From: Candidatus Sysuimicrobiota bacterium CSP1-3
GTDB taxonomy: Bacteria > Sysuimicrobiota > Sysuimicrobiia > Sysuimicrobiales > Humicultoraceae
Assembly: GCA_001443485.1 (NCBI GenBank)
Contig: LDXQ01000020.1
Coordinates: 1 to 37,669 of the forward strand
Length of the DNA: 37,669 nt
Reading direction: 5' to 3'
The notes beneath the pieces were generated by a model that searched no databases, was not told where the DNA came from, and was given only the letters and a program-made list of their open reading frames with translations. This document shows, in pieces, positions 24,807 through 32,792 of this stretch; position 1 is the stretch's first letter, and each line of letters begins with the position of its first letter. The translations under genes and the position numbers were made by a program.

Positions 24807-25955
24807 ATGGACGCCGTACCTCGCCGCTCCCCAGACGTCTACCTCTTCGCCGCCACCGTGGCCTTGATCGGCATCGGGATTGTGATGATCTACAGCGCCA
24901 GCGCCATCGTCGCGCTGGACTGGTTTGGCGACAGCGCCTTCTTCCTCAAGCGACAATTGCTCTGGAGCGTGCTGGGCCTGGGGGTCATGTCCGTGTCGTT
25001 GACCATCCACTACCAGCGGCTGCGGCGGATCACTCCGGCACTGCTCCTCCTGGTGGCGGTGGCGCTGGTCGCTGTCCTCATCCCGGGAATCGGCCGGCTG
25101 GTCGGCGGGGCGCGCCGCTGGCTGGTGCTGGGTCCGGCGAGTTTCCAGCCGGCGGAAGCGGCGAAACTCCTTCTGGTCCTCTACCTGGCCAACTATCTGA
25201 CCAACCGCGGCGCGGCGGTCCGTCAGTTCCGCACGCTGCGGCCGCCGCTGCTCGTCACGGCCGCGCTGTTCCTCCTCGTCGTGGTCCAGCCCGATATGGG
25301 GTCGGCCTTCCTGCTCGTCGGGATCACCGGGATGATGTTGTTCCTGGGCGGGGCCAGCATCTGGCACCTTGCCGGTGTGATGCTGGCCGGGATCCCGGCG
25401 CTGGCCGCGGTGACCATCCTCGAACCCTACCGCGTCCGCCGCCTCATGGCCTTCCTGGACCCCTGGCGTGATCCGCAGGGCAGCGGCTTTCACATCATCC
25501 AGTCGCTGCTGGCGCTGGGGTCGGGTGGGCTTTTGGGCGTGGGGCTGGGAGCCAGCCGGCAGAAGTTCTTCTACCTGCCCGAGCGGCACACCGACTTCAT
25601 TTTTGCGATTCTGGGTGAGGAGCTGGGCCTGGTCGGCGCGGCGCTGGTCATCGCGCTCTTGGCCTTCGTGGCCTACCGCGGCTTTCGCATCGCCCGGTCC
25701 GCGCCGGACCGCTATGGGGCCCTGCTCGCCGCCGGCATTACCAGCAGTATCGTGGGGCAGGCGATGCTGAACATCGGCGTGACCGCCGGGATCCTGCCGA
25801 TTACCGGTGTGCCGCTGCCGTTCGTCAGCTTCGGCGGATCCTCGCTACTCATGACCTGTCTTGGGGTGGGCATCCTGCTGAACATCTCGCAGTACAGCGT
25901 CCGCCGCGCGCCGGCAGAGGTCCCGCTGTGGCAGCCGGCCAGGGAGATGGAGTGA
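24807..25955 (+). CDS. ftsW: Septal lipid II polymerase FtsW (SEDS family)
   Basis: Polytopic SEDS glycosyltransferase that polymerises lipid II at the septum with FtsI; 382 aa, about ten helices. Family motifs are IYSASAIVA, the FQPAEAAKLLLVLYLA segment, VVQPDMGSAFLL (the catalytic aspartate loop), ILGEELGLVGA and LPITGVPLPFVSFGGSSLL near the C-terminus. FtsW is preferred over RodA by its position between murD and murG. ATG 24807 lies 26 bases after murD, without a strong RBS. Confidence 0.95.
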   Translation: MDAVPRRSPDVYLFAATVALIGIGIVMIYSASAIVALDWFGDSAFFLKRQLLWSVLGLGVMSVSLTIHYQRLRRITPALLLLVAVALVAVLIPGIGRLVGGARRWLVLGPASFQPAEAAKLLLVLYLANYLTNRGAAVRQFRTLRPPLLVTAALFLLVVVQPDMGSAFLLVGITGMMLFLGGASIWHLAGVMLAGIPALAAVTILEPYRVRRLMAFLDPWRDPQGSGFHIIQSLLALGSGGLLGVGLGASRQKFFYLPERHTDFIFAILGEELGLVGAALVIALLAFVAYRGFRIARSAPDRYGALLAAGITSSIVGQAMLNIGVTAGILPITGVPLPFVSFGGSSLLMTCLGVGILLNISQYSVRRAPAEVPLWQPAREME

Positions 25956-25956
25956 C

Positions 25957-27156
25957 GTGACCGGCGCAGGATCGATGCGGCTCATGATCACAGGTGGGGG
26001 CACGGGAGGTCACCTCTACCCAGGGATCGCCGTGGCCGAGGTGGTCCAGGCGCGCGTGCCGGGGGCGGAGATCCTGTTCGTCGGCGGGACGCGGCTGGAA
26101 GCCCACGTGCTGCGGGAGGCGGGATGGTCCTTTGAGGCTGTTGCCGCGCATCCTCTGCCCCGCCGGATCGGTCTCTCCCTGGTTTCGTCGACGGCGGTGA
26201 ACTCCGCGGGGACGGTCCAATCCCTCGGCCTGCTCCGCCGGTGGCGGGCGGACGTCGTGCTGGCGACCGGCGGCTACGTAGCCGGTCCTGTGGGCCTGGC
26301 TTCGGTGATCCTGGGCATCCCGCTCGTCCTGCAGGAACAGAACATGCTCCCCGGCCTGGCGAACTTCTGGTTGGCCCGCTGGGCCCGGGCCATCTCCGTG
26401 CCCGCCCTGATGGCCGGATTCCCCGCCGACCGCGTCGTCGTCACCGGCGTCCCTGTGCGGCCGAGCGTCCTTCGCGGAGACCGGGAGCGCGCCCGCTTGG
26501 CGTTCGGCCTTGCCGACCGCTTTACGATCCTGGTGCTGGGCGGAAGCCAGGGCGCGCTGAGCCTCAACCGGGCGGTGGGCGAGGCGGCCACGTTGATGAT
26601 GTACGAGCCGATCCAGATTCTGCACCAGACCGGGCGTGAGCATCTGGAGTGGGTGCGGCGGGAGATCGGCCACCGCGAGCACGTGGGGCCGCCGGTGATC
26701 CGGCAGATCCCTCTGCCGTTCATCGAGCAGATGGGCGACGCCTATGCCGCGGCCGACCTGGTGATCTGCCGCGCCGGCGCCTCGACGCTGGCCGAGGTGA
26801 CGGCCTGGGGGCTGCCGGCGATCCTGGTGCCGTATCCGTACGCCGCGGGTAGACATCAGGATGCCAACGCAAGGCTTCTCGCCTCGGCGGGCGCGGTCGA
26901 GGTCATCCCCGACGCGGAACTGACGGGGCTCCGCCTGCAGGATCTCATCCGTGACCTCCTCCGCGACCGGCCGCGGCTGCGGGCGATGGCGGGGGCGAGC
27001 CGGGGTCTGGGCCGTCCCGACGCCGCCGAGCGCGTGCTGGACCTGTTGCTCCTGGCGGCGGGCCGGAAATCGATGGCGCCAGCCCCTGAGCCCCCCGGAG
27101 AGTCCGCCGGCGGTCAGCGCACCCACCGGTTCGGCGCGACCCACATTCCCGGATAA
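25957..27156 (+). CDS. murG: UDP-GlcNAc:lipid I N-acetylglucosaminyltransferase MurG
   Basis: Peripheral membrane GT28 glycosyltransferase that converts lipid I to lipid II. The glycine-rich MITGGGTGGHLYPGIAVAE opens the N-domain, LATGGYVAGPVGLA and QEQNMLPGLANFWLA follow, and the donor site has LGGSQGALSLN and CRAGASTLAEVTAWGLPAILVPYP...HQDANA. At 399 aa it is somewhat longer than usual because of a Pro/Gly-rich tail of about 30 residues after the last domain (MAPAPEPPGESAGG). GTG 25957 lies one base after the ftsW stop; ATG 25975 (MRLMITGGG) is a plausible alternative start. Confidence 0.95.
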   Translation: MTGAGSMRLMITGGGTGGHLYPGIAVAEVVQARVPGAEILFVGGTRLEAHVLREAGWSFEAVAAHPLPRRIGLSLVSSTAVNSAGTVQSLGLLRRWRADVVLATGGYVAGPVGLASVILGIPLVLQEQNMLPGLANFWLARWARAISVPALMAGFPADRVVVTGVPVRPSVLRGDRERARLAFGLADRFTILVLGGSQGALSLNRAVGEAATLMMYEPIQILHQTGREHLEWVRREIGHREHVGPPVIRQIPLPFIEQMGDAYAAADLVICRAGASTLAEVTAWGLPAILVPYPYAAGRHQDANARLLASAGAVEVIPDAELTGLRLQDLIRDLLRDRPRLRAMAGASRGLGRPDAAERVLDLLLLAAGRKSMAPAPEPPGESAGGQRTHRFGATHIPG

Positions 27157-27160
27157 CGGC

Positions 27161-28543
27161 ATGATTGACCCGCAGCAGCATGTCCACTTTGTCGGCATCG
27201 GCGGCGCCGGGATGAGCGCGCTGGCCGAGGTGCTGCTGGCGCGCGGGTTCGCCATCTCCGGGTGCGACATTCGCGAGTCCGAGGCGACCCGGCGGCTGGA
27301 GGCGAAGGGCGCCGTCATCCGCCTGGGGCACAGCGCCACCCACCTGCAGGGCGTCGACCTGGTGGTGGCCTCCCGGGCGGTGCGCGCGGAGAGCGCGGAA
27401 CTCCTGGCGGCGCGGTCGAAGGACCTCCGCGTCTGGCACCGGGCAGAACTGCTGGGCCAGCTCATGCGCGAGGCGCGTTCCATCGCGGTCGCGGGGACGC
27501 ACGGCAAGACCACGACGACGGCGATGGCGGCGGCGGTGCTGATCGAAGGCGGCCTCGACCCCACCGCGCTCGTCGGCGCGGACGTGCTGGAGCTTGGCGG
27601 CAACGCCCGCATCGGCGCCTCGCCGTGGATGGTCGCGGAGGTGGACGAGAGCGACGGCTCGCTGCTGCACGTCGCGCCCTGGGCGGCGGCCGTGACGAGC
27701 CTGGACCTCACCGACCACGCCGACTTCTACGCTTCGCCCGAGCAGTTGGAGCACACGTTCCGGCAGTTCCTGGAAGGGGTGAAGCCGGACGGGTTCGCCG
27801 TCCTCTGTGCCGATCACCCCATCGTGGCGCGCATGGTCTCGGTGCTGCGGGTCCCCGCGATCACGTACGGCATTACCGGCGGCGCGGACCTGGTGGCCGA
27901 GGTCCAGGAATTGAGCGGCGCGCACAGCCGGGCCCTGGTGCGGCGCAAGGGGAAACGCCTCGGCCGCTTCACCCTGCAGGTCCCCGGGCGGTACAACATC
28001 GCCAACGCGCTGGCGGCCACGGCCATCGGCCTGCAGGTCGGGATCCCCTTCGAAGCGATCGCGCGCGGCCTGGCGAAGTTCCGCGGAGTGCGCCGCCGCT
28101 TCGAGATCCGCGGCGACGTGGACGACATCCTCGTCGTGGACGACTACGCGCACAACCCGGTGAAGGTTGCGGCGGTGCTGCGGGCGGCGCGGGAGTGCTG
28201 GCCGGGCCGGCGCGTCGTGGCTATCTTCCAGCCGCACCGCTACACCCGCACCCGCACCACCCACGCGCACTTCGCCGATGCGTTCCGCGACGCGGATGAG
28301 GTGTACATCACCGAGATCTACCCGGCGGACGAAGAGCCCATCCCCGGCGTCAGCGCCGCCTTGATCGTGGAGGCGGTGCGCCGCCGCCGGCCGGTGCGCT
28401 TCGTGCCCTCCGCGGAGGAGGCGGCCGAGCAGGCCGCAGGGGAGGCGCGCGCCGGCGACCTCATCCTGACCCTCGGTGCGGGTGACATCGGCGCGGCCGC
28501 GGACGCCATCGTCGAGCGACTGCGCGCCCGGGTGCGGCCGTGA
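27161..28543 (+). CDS. murC: UDP-MurNAc:L-alanine ligase
   Basis: First Mur ligase of the stem-peptide pathway, 460 aa, cytoplasmic. The N-terminus HVHFVGIGGAGMSALAEVLLARGF is diagnostic, as are the normal P-loop AGTHGKTTTTAM, EVDESDGSLL, TSLDLTDHADFYAS and the C-terminal DDYAHNPVKVAAVL with FQPHRYTRT. ATG 27161 is four bases after murG; the longer ORF-track start would run through murG in another frame. The stop overlaps the murB GTG as GTGA. Confidence 0.96.
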   Translation: MIDPQQHVHFVGIGGAGMSALAEVLLARGFAISGCDIRESEATRRLEAKGAVIRLGHSATHLQGVDLVVASRAVRAESAELLAARSKDLRVWHRAELLGQLMREARSIAVAGTHGKTTTTAMAAAVLIEGGLDPTALVGADVLELGGNARIGASPWMVAEVDESDGSLLHVAPWAAAVTSLDLTDHADFYASPEQLEHTFRQFLEGVKPDGFAVLCADHPIVARMVSVLRVPAITYGITGGADLVAEVQELSGAHSRALVRRKGKRLGRFTLQVPGRYNIANALAATAIGLQVGIPFEAIARGLAKFRGVRRRFEIRGDVDDILVVDDYAHNPVKVAAVLRAARECWPGRRVVAIFQPHRYTRTRTTHAHFADAFRDADEVYITEIYPADEEPIPGVSAALIVEAVRRRRPVRFVPSAEEAAEQAAGEARAGDLILTLGAGDIGAAADAIVERLRARVRP

Positions 28544-29454
28544 CACCCCGTTCGGTGGCGTCCCTGGAGGAAGAACTGCGTCAGCGGGCGCGAGACGTCC
28601 GTGTAAATGAGCCGCTGTGGAAGCACGTGTCCATGCGCATCGGGGGGCCGGCCGATCTGCTGGCCATCCCGCGGAACCTGGCGGAACTGCGCGCCACGGC
28701 GGCCTTCCTCTTCGAACGGGGCATCCCCTTCGTGACGCTGGGCCAGGGCTCGAACATCCTGGTGGCCGACGCCGGCGTGCGCGGCGTCGTCATCAAGATC
28801 GGAAAAGGCATCGACCGGGTGCGGTTTGTTGCCGCCAAGGTGGTTGTGGAGGCCGGCCACGGGCTGCCGCACCTGGCGCAGGAGGCGACGAGGCGCGGTC
28901 TCTCTGGACTGGAGTTCGCGGCCGGAATTCCGGCGTCCGTCGGCGGTGCGGTCGTGATGAACGCCGGTGCGCACGGGCACAGCATGAGCGAGATCGTGGA
29001 CCGCGTGCGCGTGGTGACGCCGCAGGGAGAAGAGACGCTGTCCGCGGCCGACCTGGGATTCGCCTACCGGACGTCGCTGCTGCAGGCGCGGCCGGCGGTG
29101 CTGCTGGAGGTCGAACTCCACCTGCCCCCGGCGCCGGCAGAGGAGGTGCGCCAGCGCATGGAGGCCTGGCTGGCGCAGCGCAACGCCACGCAGCCGATCG
29201 GGCCACCGAGTTCGGGGTGTGTCTTCCGGAACCCGGAGGGCGATCATGCCGGCCGGTTAATCGAGACCGCGGGGGCGAAGGGGCTGGCCGTGGGCGATGC
29301 CGTCATCTCCGAGATCCACGCCAACTACATTGTCAACCGCGACCGCGCCACCGCGGCCCAGGTCCTCACGTTGATCGAACAGGTGCGGGAGCGCGTCCGG
29401 CGGGCTTCGGGCCGCGAGCTCGATCTCGAGATTAAATTGCTGGGGGAGTTCTAG
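28540..29454 (+). CDS. murB: UDP-N-acetylenolpyruvoylglucosamine reductase
   Basis: FAD/NADPH-dependent reductase that makes UDP-MurNAc, 304 aa, of the shorter type II MurB form. FAD-binding segments are HVSMRIGGPADLLAIPRN, LGQGSNILVADAGVRGVVI and FAAGIPASVGGAVVMNAGAHG. The C-terminal substrate domain contains SSGCVFRNPEGDHAGRLIETAGAKGL and SEIHANYIVN. The residue usually serine that protonates the substrate (GSVFRNP) is C227 here. GTG 28540 overlaps the murC stop. Neither ddl nor murA is adjacent. Confidence 0.95.
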   Translation: MTPRSVASLEEELRQRARDVRVNEPLWKHVSMRIGGPADLLAIPRNLAELRATAAFLFERGIPFVTLGQGSNILVADAGVRGVVIKIGKGIDRVRFVAAKVVVEAGHGLPHLAQEATRRGLSGLEFAAGIPASVGGAVVMNAGAHGHSMSEIVDRVRVVTPQGEETLSAADLGFAYRTSLLQARPAVLLEVELHLPPAPAEEVRQRMEAWLAQRNATQPIGPPSSGCVFRNPEGDHAGRLIETAGAKGLAVGDAVISEIHANYIVNRDRATAAQVLTLIEQVRERVRRASGRELDLEIKLLGEF

Positions 29455-29455
29455 T

Positions 29456-30157
29456 CTGCGCTTCGCTCTGCTCATGGTCATCCTGTTGACGGCGGCGAGC
29501 CTGCCTGCCTCGGCGCTCTTTACCCTGCAGCGCATCGAGGTGGAAGGGGCGAAGACGCTGACGCCCGACGCGGTGCGCGCCGCGTCGGGACTCGAGCCGG
29601 GGTCGCGCTCCATCTTCACGATCAACGCGCAGGAGGTGACCCGGCGCCTGCTCCGCCACCCCTGGATCGCCTCCGCCCAGGTGCGCGCCCGCCCACCGCA
29701 CACGATCCTCATCCGCATCCGCGAGCGGGTGCCGGTGGCAGCCGTCCCCGCCGCCCGCGGGTACGCGCTGGTGGATGCCGCTGGGGTAGTTCTGGAGGTG
29801 CGGGCGGCACGCCCGGAGCTGGTCCTGGTCTCAGAGCGGGGGCGGCCGCTTCCCTGGGTGGCGCCGGGGGAGGAGATCCCCTCGCCAGCGACGCGCGCCG
29901 GCCTGACCATCCTGCCCCAACTGCCGGAAGCCCTCCGCGCCGAGGTCGCCCACCTGCAGGTGACGCGGACGCAGGAGGTCTTCCTCTATACCACGGACGG
30001 TTTGGAGATCCGCGCGGGTCCGCTGCGGGGTCTGCGGCAGCGCATGGCGGCGGCGCCCGAGATCCTCCGGACGGTCCGAGCCCAGGGCACGCCCCTGGAG
30101 TACATCGACCTCAGCCTGCCGGACCAGGCGATCATCAAGCCTCGCCCGGTTCCGTAG
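29456..30157 (+). CDS. ftsQ: Cell division protein FtsQ/DivIB-like (POTRA)
   Basis: Bitopic division protein with a short cytoplasmic part, one N-terminal membrane helix and an extracytoplasmic POTRA domain (FTLQRIEVEGAKTLTPDAVRAASGL, then TRRLLRHPWIASAQVRARPPHTILIRIRERVPVA), followed by a beta domain to the C-terminus. The ORF track gives ATG 29474, which leaves a very short helix and no RBS. CTG 29456 lies 7 bases after GGGGGAG and two bases after the murB stop, and gives a fuller helix (LRFALLMVILLTAASLPASALF). I list the longer form; the CTG start is an inference. Protein length is 227 or 233 aa. Confidence 0.85.
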   Translation: MRFALLMVILLTAASLPASALFTLQRIEVEGAKTLTPDAVRAASGLEPGSRSIFTINAQEVTRRLLRHPWIASAQVRARPPHTILIRIRERVPVAAVPAARGYALVDAAGVVLEVRAARPELVLVSERGRPLPWVAPGEEIPSPATRAGLTILPQLPEALRAEVAHLQVTRTQEVFLYTTDGLEIRAGPLRGLRQRMAAAPEILRTVRAQGTPLEYIDLSLPDQAIIKPRPVP

Positions 30158-30214
30158 GAGGAGTAGCCATTGACGCGTGGAAATAGCGACTGATAGGCGC
30201 CTTTTGGGGGCGCC
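30157..30214 (+). promoter_or_regulatory. Orphan SD, 7-codon ORF and hairpin before ftsA
   Basis: GGAGGAG (30157-30163) stands 6 bases before TTG 30170, which opens only MTRGNSD and stops at 30193. Two bases later GGCGCC (30196-30201) and GGCGCC (30209-30214) form a 6-bp hairpin with loop TTTTGGG. FtsA begins further on at 30292. The order SD, mini-ORF, hairpin resembles a leader-peptide control element. It could equally be a relic of a former ftsA start. Confidence 0.4.
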
Positions 30215-30291
30215 GGAACAACGTGCCCATCCGGGGCGGGGGAAGCGCCCGGCCCGGACGACGGACCTTACTCGTACCCGGAGTCGTACCT

Positions 30292-31533
30292 GTGCCGAAG
30301 AAGGGCTTGGTCGCTGGTCTCGACATTGGCACCACCAAAGTCTGCGCCATTGCAGGCGAGGTGGATGAAGACGGAGAGGTCCACATCGTGGGGATGGGGA
30401 CCTCTCCCTCTTTAGGCCTCCGCAAGGGGGTCGTCGTCGACCTGGACGCCACCATCAAGGCGATCGAGGACGCCGTCGAGCGCGCTGAGCGCATGGCCGG
30501 CGCCCGCTTCACCCCCGCCTTCGTTTCCGTCTCCGGCGAGCACATCGCCTCCGCCAACAGCCGCGGCATCGTCGCCGTCTCCCGCAGCGATCACGAGATC
30601 GAGCCGGGGGACGTCTCCCGGGTGGTGGAGGCGGCGCGGATGAACGCGCTGCCGCCCTCCGACCGCGACCTGATCCACCTCTTGCCGCGGGACTTCATGG
30701 TGGACGGGCAGGACGGCGTGCGCAACCCCGTCGGGATGTTCGGCGCCCGGCTGGAGGTGGACGCGCACATCGTCACGGGGCTGGCCACGATCCTGGCCAA
30801 CGTGGTGAAGTGCGTCCAGGAGGCCGGCCTGGAGGTGGAGGAGTTGGTGCTGGAGCCGCTGGCCTCGGCGGAGGCGATCCTCTCCCCGGCGGAGCGGGAA
30901 CTCGGCACGGTGGTGGCGGATATCGGCGGCGGGACCACCAGCATCGGCGTCTTCGTCGGCGGCGGCCTCATCCACAGCGCCATCCTGCCGGTGGGCGGGA
31001 CGCACATCACCAACGACATCGCCGTCGGCCTGCGCACACCGGTCAGTGAGGCGGAGAAGTTGAAGATCCGCGTCGGGGCGGCCTCGCCGCACATGGCGGC
31101 AGAGGGCGAGTTGATCGAGGTGTTCAACGTCGGGGACCGGACGCCGCGGATCCTGCCGCGGCGGGTCCTCTGCGAGATCATCGAGCCGCGCCTCTCCGAG
31201 ATCATGAGCCTGCTGCGGGCGGAACTGCGGCGCAGTGGCTACGGCCACCTGATCCCGGGCGGGATTGTGCTGACCGGCGGGACCGCGCTGCTGCAGGGGA
31301 TCGCCCAGTACGCCAGCGAGAACCTGGAGATCCCGGCGCGCCCCGGCGCGCCCGACCACGTCACCGGGGTGACTGAGGCGGTGCGCAGCCCCATCTACAG
31401 CACGGCGGTGGGGCTGGTGCAGATCGGGGCAAGGGAGCGGAGCGGCATGCGTTTGCTGAGGCAAGGCAACGGGAGCAAAGGGGCCATGGGGTGGCTGCGC
31501 GGCTTCTTCCGCGCGGTGCTGCAGGGTGCCTAG
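30292..31533 (+). CDS. ftsA: Cell division protein FtsA
   Basis: Actin-like ATPase that tethers FtsZ to the membrane, 413 aa. The actin-fold nucleotide motifs are [15 protein letters not shown] (phosphate 1), [15 protein letters not shown] (phosphate 2) and [15 protein letters not shown] (adenosine). The SHS2/1C region follows the first motif. The C-terminus [14 protein letters not shown] is an amphipathic membrane-targeting helix. GTG 30292 ([13 protein letters not shown]) has CGGAG about 8 bases upstream and gives the normal N-terminus; the ORF track's GTG 30223 would add 23 non-homologous residues. 25 bases separate it from ftsZ. Confidence 0.95.
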   Translation: MPKKGLVAGLDIGTTKVCAIAGEVDEDGEVHIVGMGTSPSLGLRKGVVVDLDATIKAIEDAVERAERMAGARFTPAFVSVSGEHIASANSRGIVAVSRSDHEIEPGDVSRVVEAARMNALPPSDRDLIHLLPRDFMVDGQDGVRNPVGMFGARLEVDAHIVTGLATILANVVKCVQEAGLEVEELVLEPLASAEAILSPAERELGTVVADIGGGTTSIGVFVGGGLIHSAILPVGGTHITNDIAVGLRTPVSEAEKLKIRVGAASPHMAAEGELIEVFNVGDRTPRILPRRVLCEIIEPRLSEIMSLLRAELRRSGYGHLIPGGIVLTGGTALLQGIAQYASENLEIPARPGAPDHVTGVTEAVRSPIYSTAVGLVQIGARERSGMRLLRQGNGSKGAMGWLRGFFRAVLQGA

Positions 31534-31558
31534 ACAGCGTAGTGGGGGAGGAGAGGCG

Positions 31559-32614
31559 ATGGGACACACGGAGCGCGATCTGCGCCGGTATGCGGCGATC
31601 AAGGTGGTCGGGGTGGGCGGCGGAGGCAGCAACGCCGTCAACCGGATGATCCATGCCGGCCTGCGGGGGGTGGAGTTCATCGCCATCAACACCGATGCGC
31701 AGGCGCTCGCCCTCTCCAACGCCGACCGCAAGATCCACATCGGGGCCAAGACGACCAAGGGCCTCGGCGCCGGGGGCGACCCCACGATCGGCCGGCAGGC
31801 CGCCGAGGAGAGCAAAGAAGACCTCTACGAAGCCCTGGACGGGGCGGACATGGTCTTCATCACCGCGGGGATGGGCGGCGGGACCGGCACCGGCGGCGGC
31901 CCCTTCGTGGCCGAGATCGCCCGCGACCTGAACGCGCTGACCATCGGGGTGGTGACGAAGCCCTTCTCCTTTGAAGGGCGGCGCCGCATGACCACCGCGG
32001 AGGAAGGCGTGCGCAGCCTCAAGCAGAAGGTCAACACGCTGATCACGATTCCCAACGACCGCCTGCTGCAGATTATCGACCGGTCGGTGACCATCGTGGA
32101 GGCCTTCCGCGTCGCCGACGACGTGCTGCGGCAGGGCGTGCAGGGGATCGCCGACCTGATCACCGTCCCCGGGCTAATCAACCTGGACTTCGCCGACGTG
32201 CGTACGGTGATGGCGGAGGCGGGATCGGCGCTGATCGGCATCGGTGTGGCCAGCGGCGAGGACCGGGCCCTGCGTGCGGCCCAGGCGGCCGTGAGCAGCC
32301 CGCTGCTGGAGACCTCGATGAACGGGGCGCGCGGCGTGCTGATCAACATCACGGGCGGGTTGGACCTGGGGCTGATGGAGGTGAGCGAGGCGGCCCAGAT
32401 CGTCAAGGACGCGGCCGACCCTGACGCCAACATCATCTTCGGCGCGGTGATTGACGACAAGGTGGACGGCGAGATCCGCATCACGGTCATCGCCACCGGC
32501 TTCGACGGCGCGCGCACGAACGGCGATTTGAAACCGGAGGATGGGCTCCGCGTTAGGGAGCCCGTGAAAGTTATCGACGACCTGGACATTCCGGCGTTCC
32601 TGCGCCGGCGGTAG
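31559..32614 (+). CDS. ftsZ: Cell division GTPase FtsZ
   Basis: Tubulin-like GTPase forming the Z-ring, 351 aa. [16 protein letters not shown] opens the nucleotide domain, the tubulin signature GGGTGTG is at 107-113, and the T7 synergy loop [11 protein letters not shown] is intact. The C-terminal linker is short, ending in the conserved peptide [12 protein letters not shown], which binds FtsA and other partners. ATG 31559 has the strong RBS GGGGGAGGAGAGG; the ORF-track start at 31526 overlaps ftsA and is less likely. It is the last gene of the cluster and is followed by a large hairpin. Confidence 0.97.
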   Translation: MGHTERDLRRYAAIKVVGVGGGGSNAVNRMIHAGLRGVEFIAINTDAQALALSNADRKIHIGAKTTKGLGAGGDPTIGRQAAEESKEDLYEALDGADMVFITAGMGGGTGTGGGPFVAEIARDLNALTIGVVTKPFSFEGRRRMTTAEEGVRSLKQKVNTLITIPNDRLLQIIDRSVTIVEAFRVADDVLRQGVQGIADLITVPGLINLDFADVRTVMAEAGSALIGIGVASGEDRALRAAQAAVSSPLLETSMNGARGVLINITGGLDLGLMEVSEAAQIVKDAADPDANIIFGAVIDDKVDGEIRITVIATGFDGARTNGDLKPEDGLRVREPVKVIDDLDIPAFLRRR

Positions 32615-32630
32615 AACTCCCGCATAATCG

Positions 32631-32700
32631 CGCTGGGCGTGGGGGTGAGCCTAGGGGTCCCCGTGAGTAGTTCGGGGAGGGCTGACCCCCACGCCCAGTG
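32631..32700 (+). terminator. Large two-tier hairpin after ftsZ
   Basis: CTGGGCGTGGGGGT (32633-32646) is perfectly complementary to ACCCCCACGCCCAG (32685-32698), and two more pairs extend the stem to 16 bp. The 38-base loop holds a second stem, TCCCCG/CGGGGA around TGAGTAGTT, with AGCC/GGCT between the tiers. It lies 16 bases after the ftsZ stop. No T-run follows (TGTTATCAC), so it is not a textbook intrinsic terminator; it may end or protect the dcw mRNA. Confidence 0.6.
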
Positions 32701-32752
32701 TTATCACAGGAAGACCCAAGCGCCTCCGCAGCACACGGCGACCTCCAGGCCG

Positions 32753-32781
32753 GTGACAATCACTCCGGGGCCGACTATGCT
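32753..32781 (+). promoter_or_regulatory. Promoter of the M50 peptidase gene
   Basis: GTGACA (32753-32758), a 17-base spacer and TATGCT (32776-32781) make a good sigma-70-type promoter. The GTG start at 32793 is 11 bases after the -10 box, so the 5' leader would be about 5 bases and no RBS fits. Confidence 0.55.
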
Positions 32782-32792
32782 GGAATTCGCCC

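Noticed and set aside
25849-28546. 620- and 533-aa minus-strand ORFs
   Set aside because: Antisense shadows of ftsW, murG and murC, all of which are firmly identified on the plus strand.
30412-31815. 467-aa minus-strand ORF
   Set aside because: Shadow opposite ftsA and the start of ftsZ.
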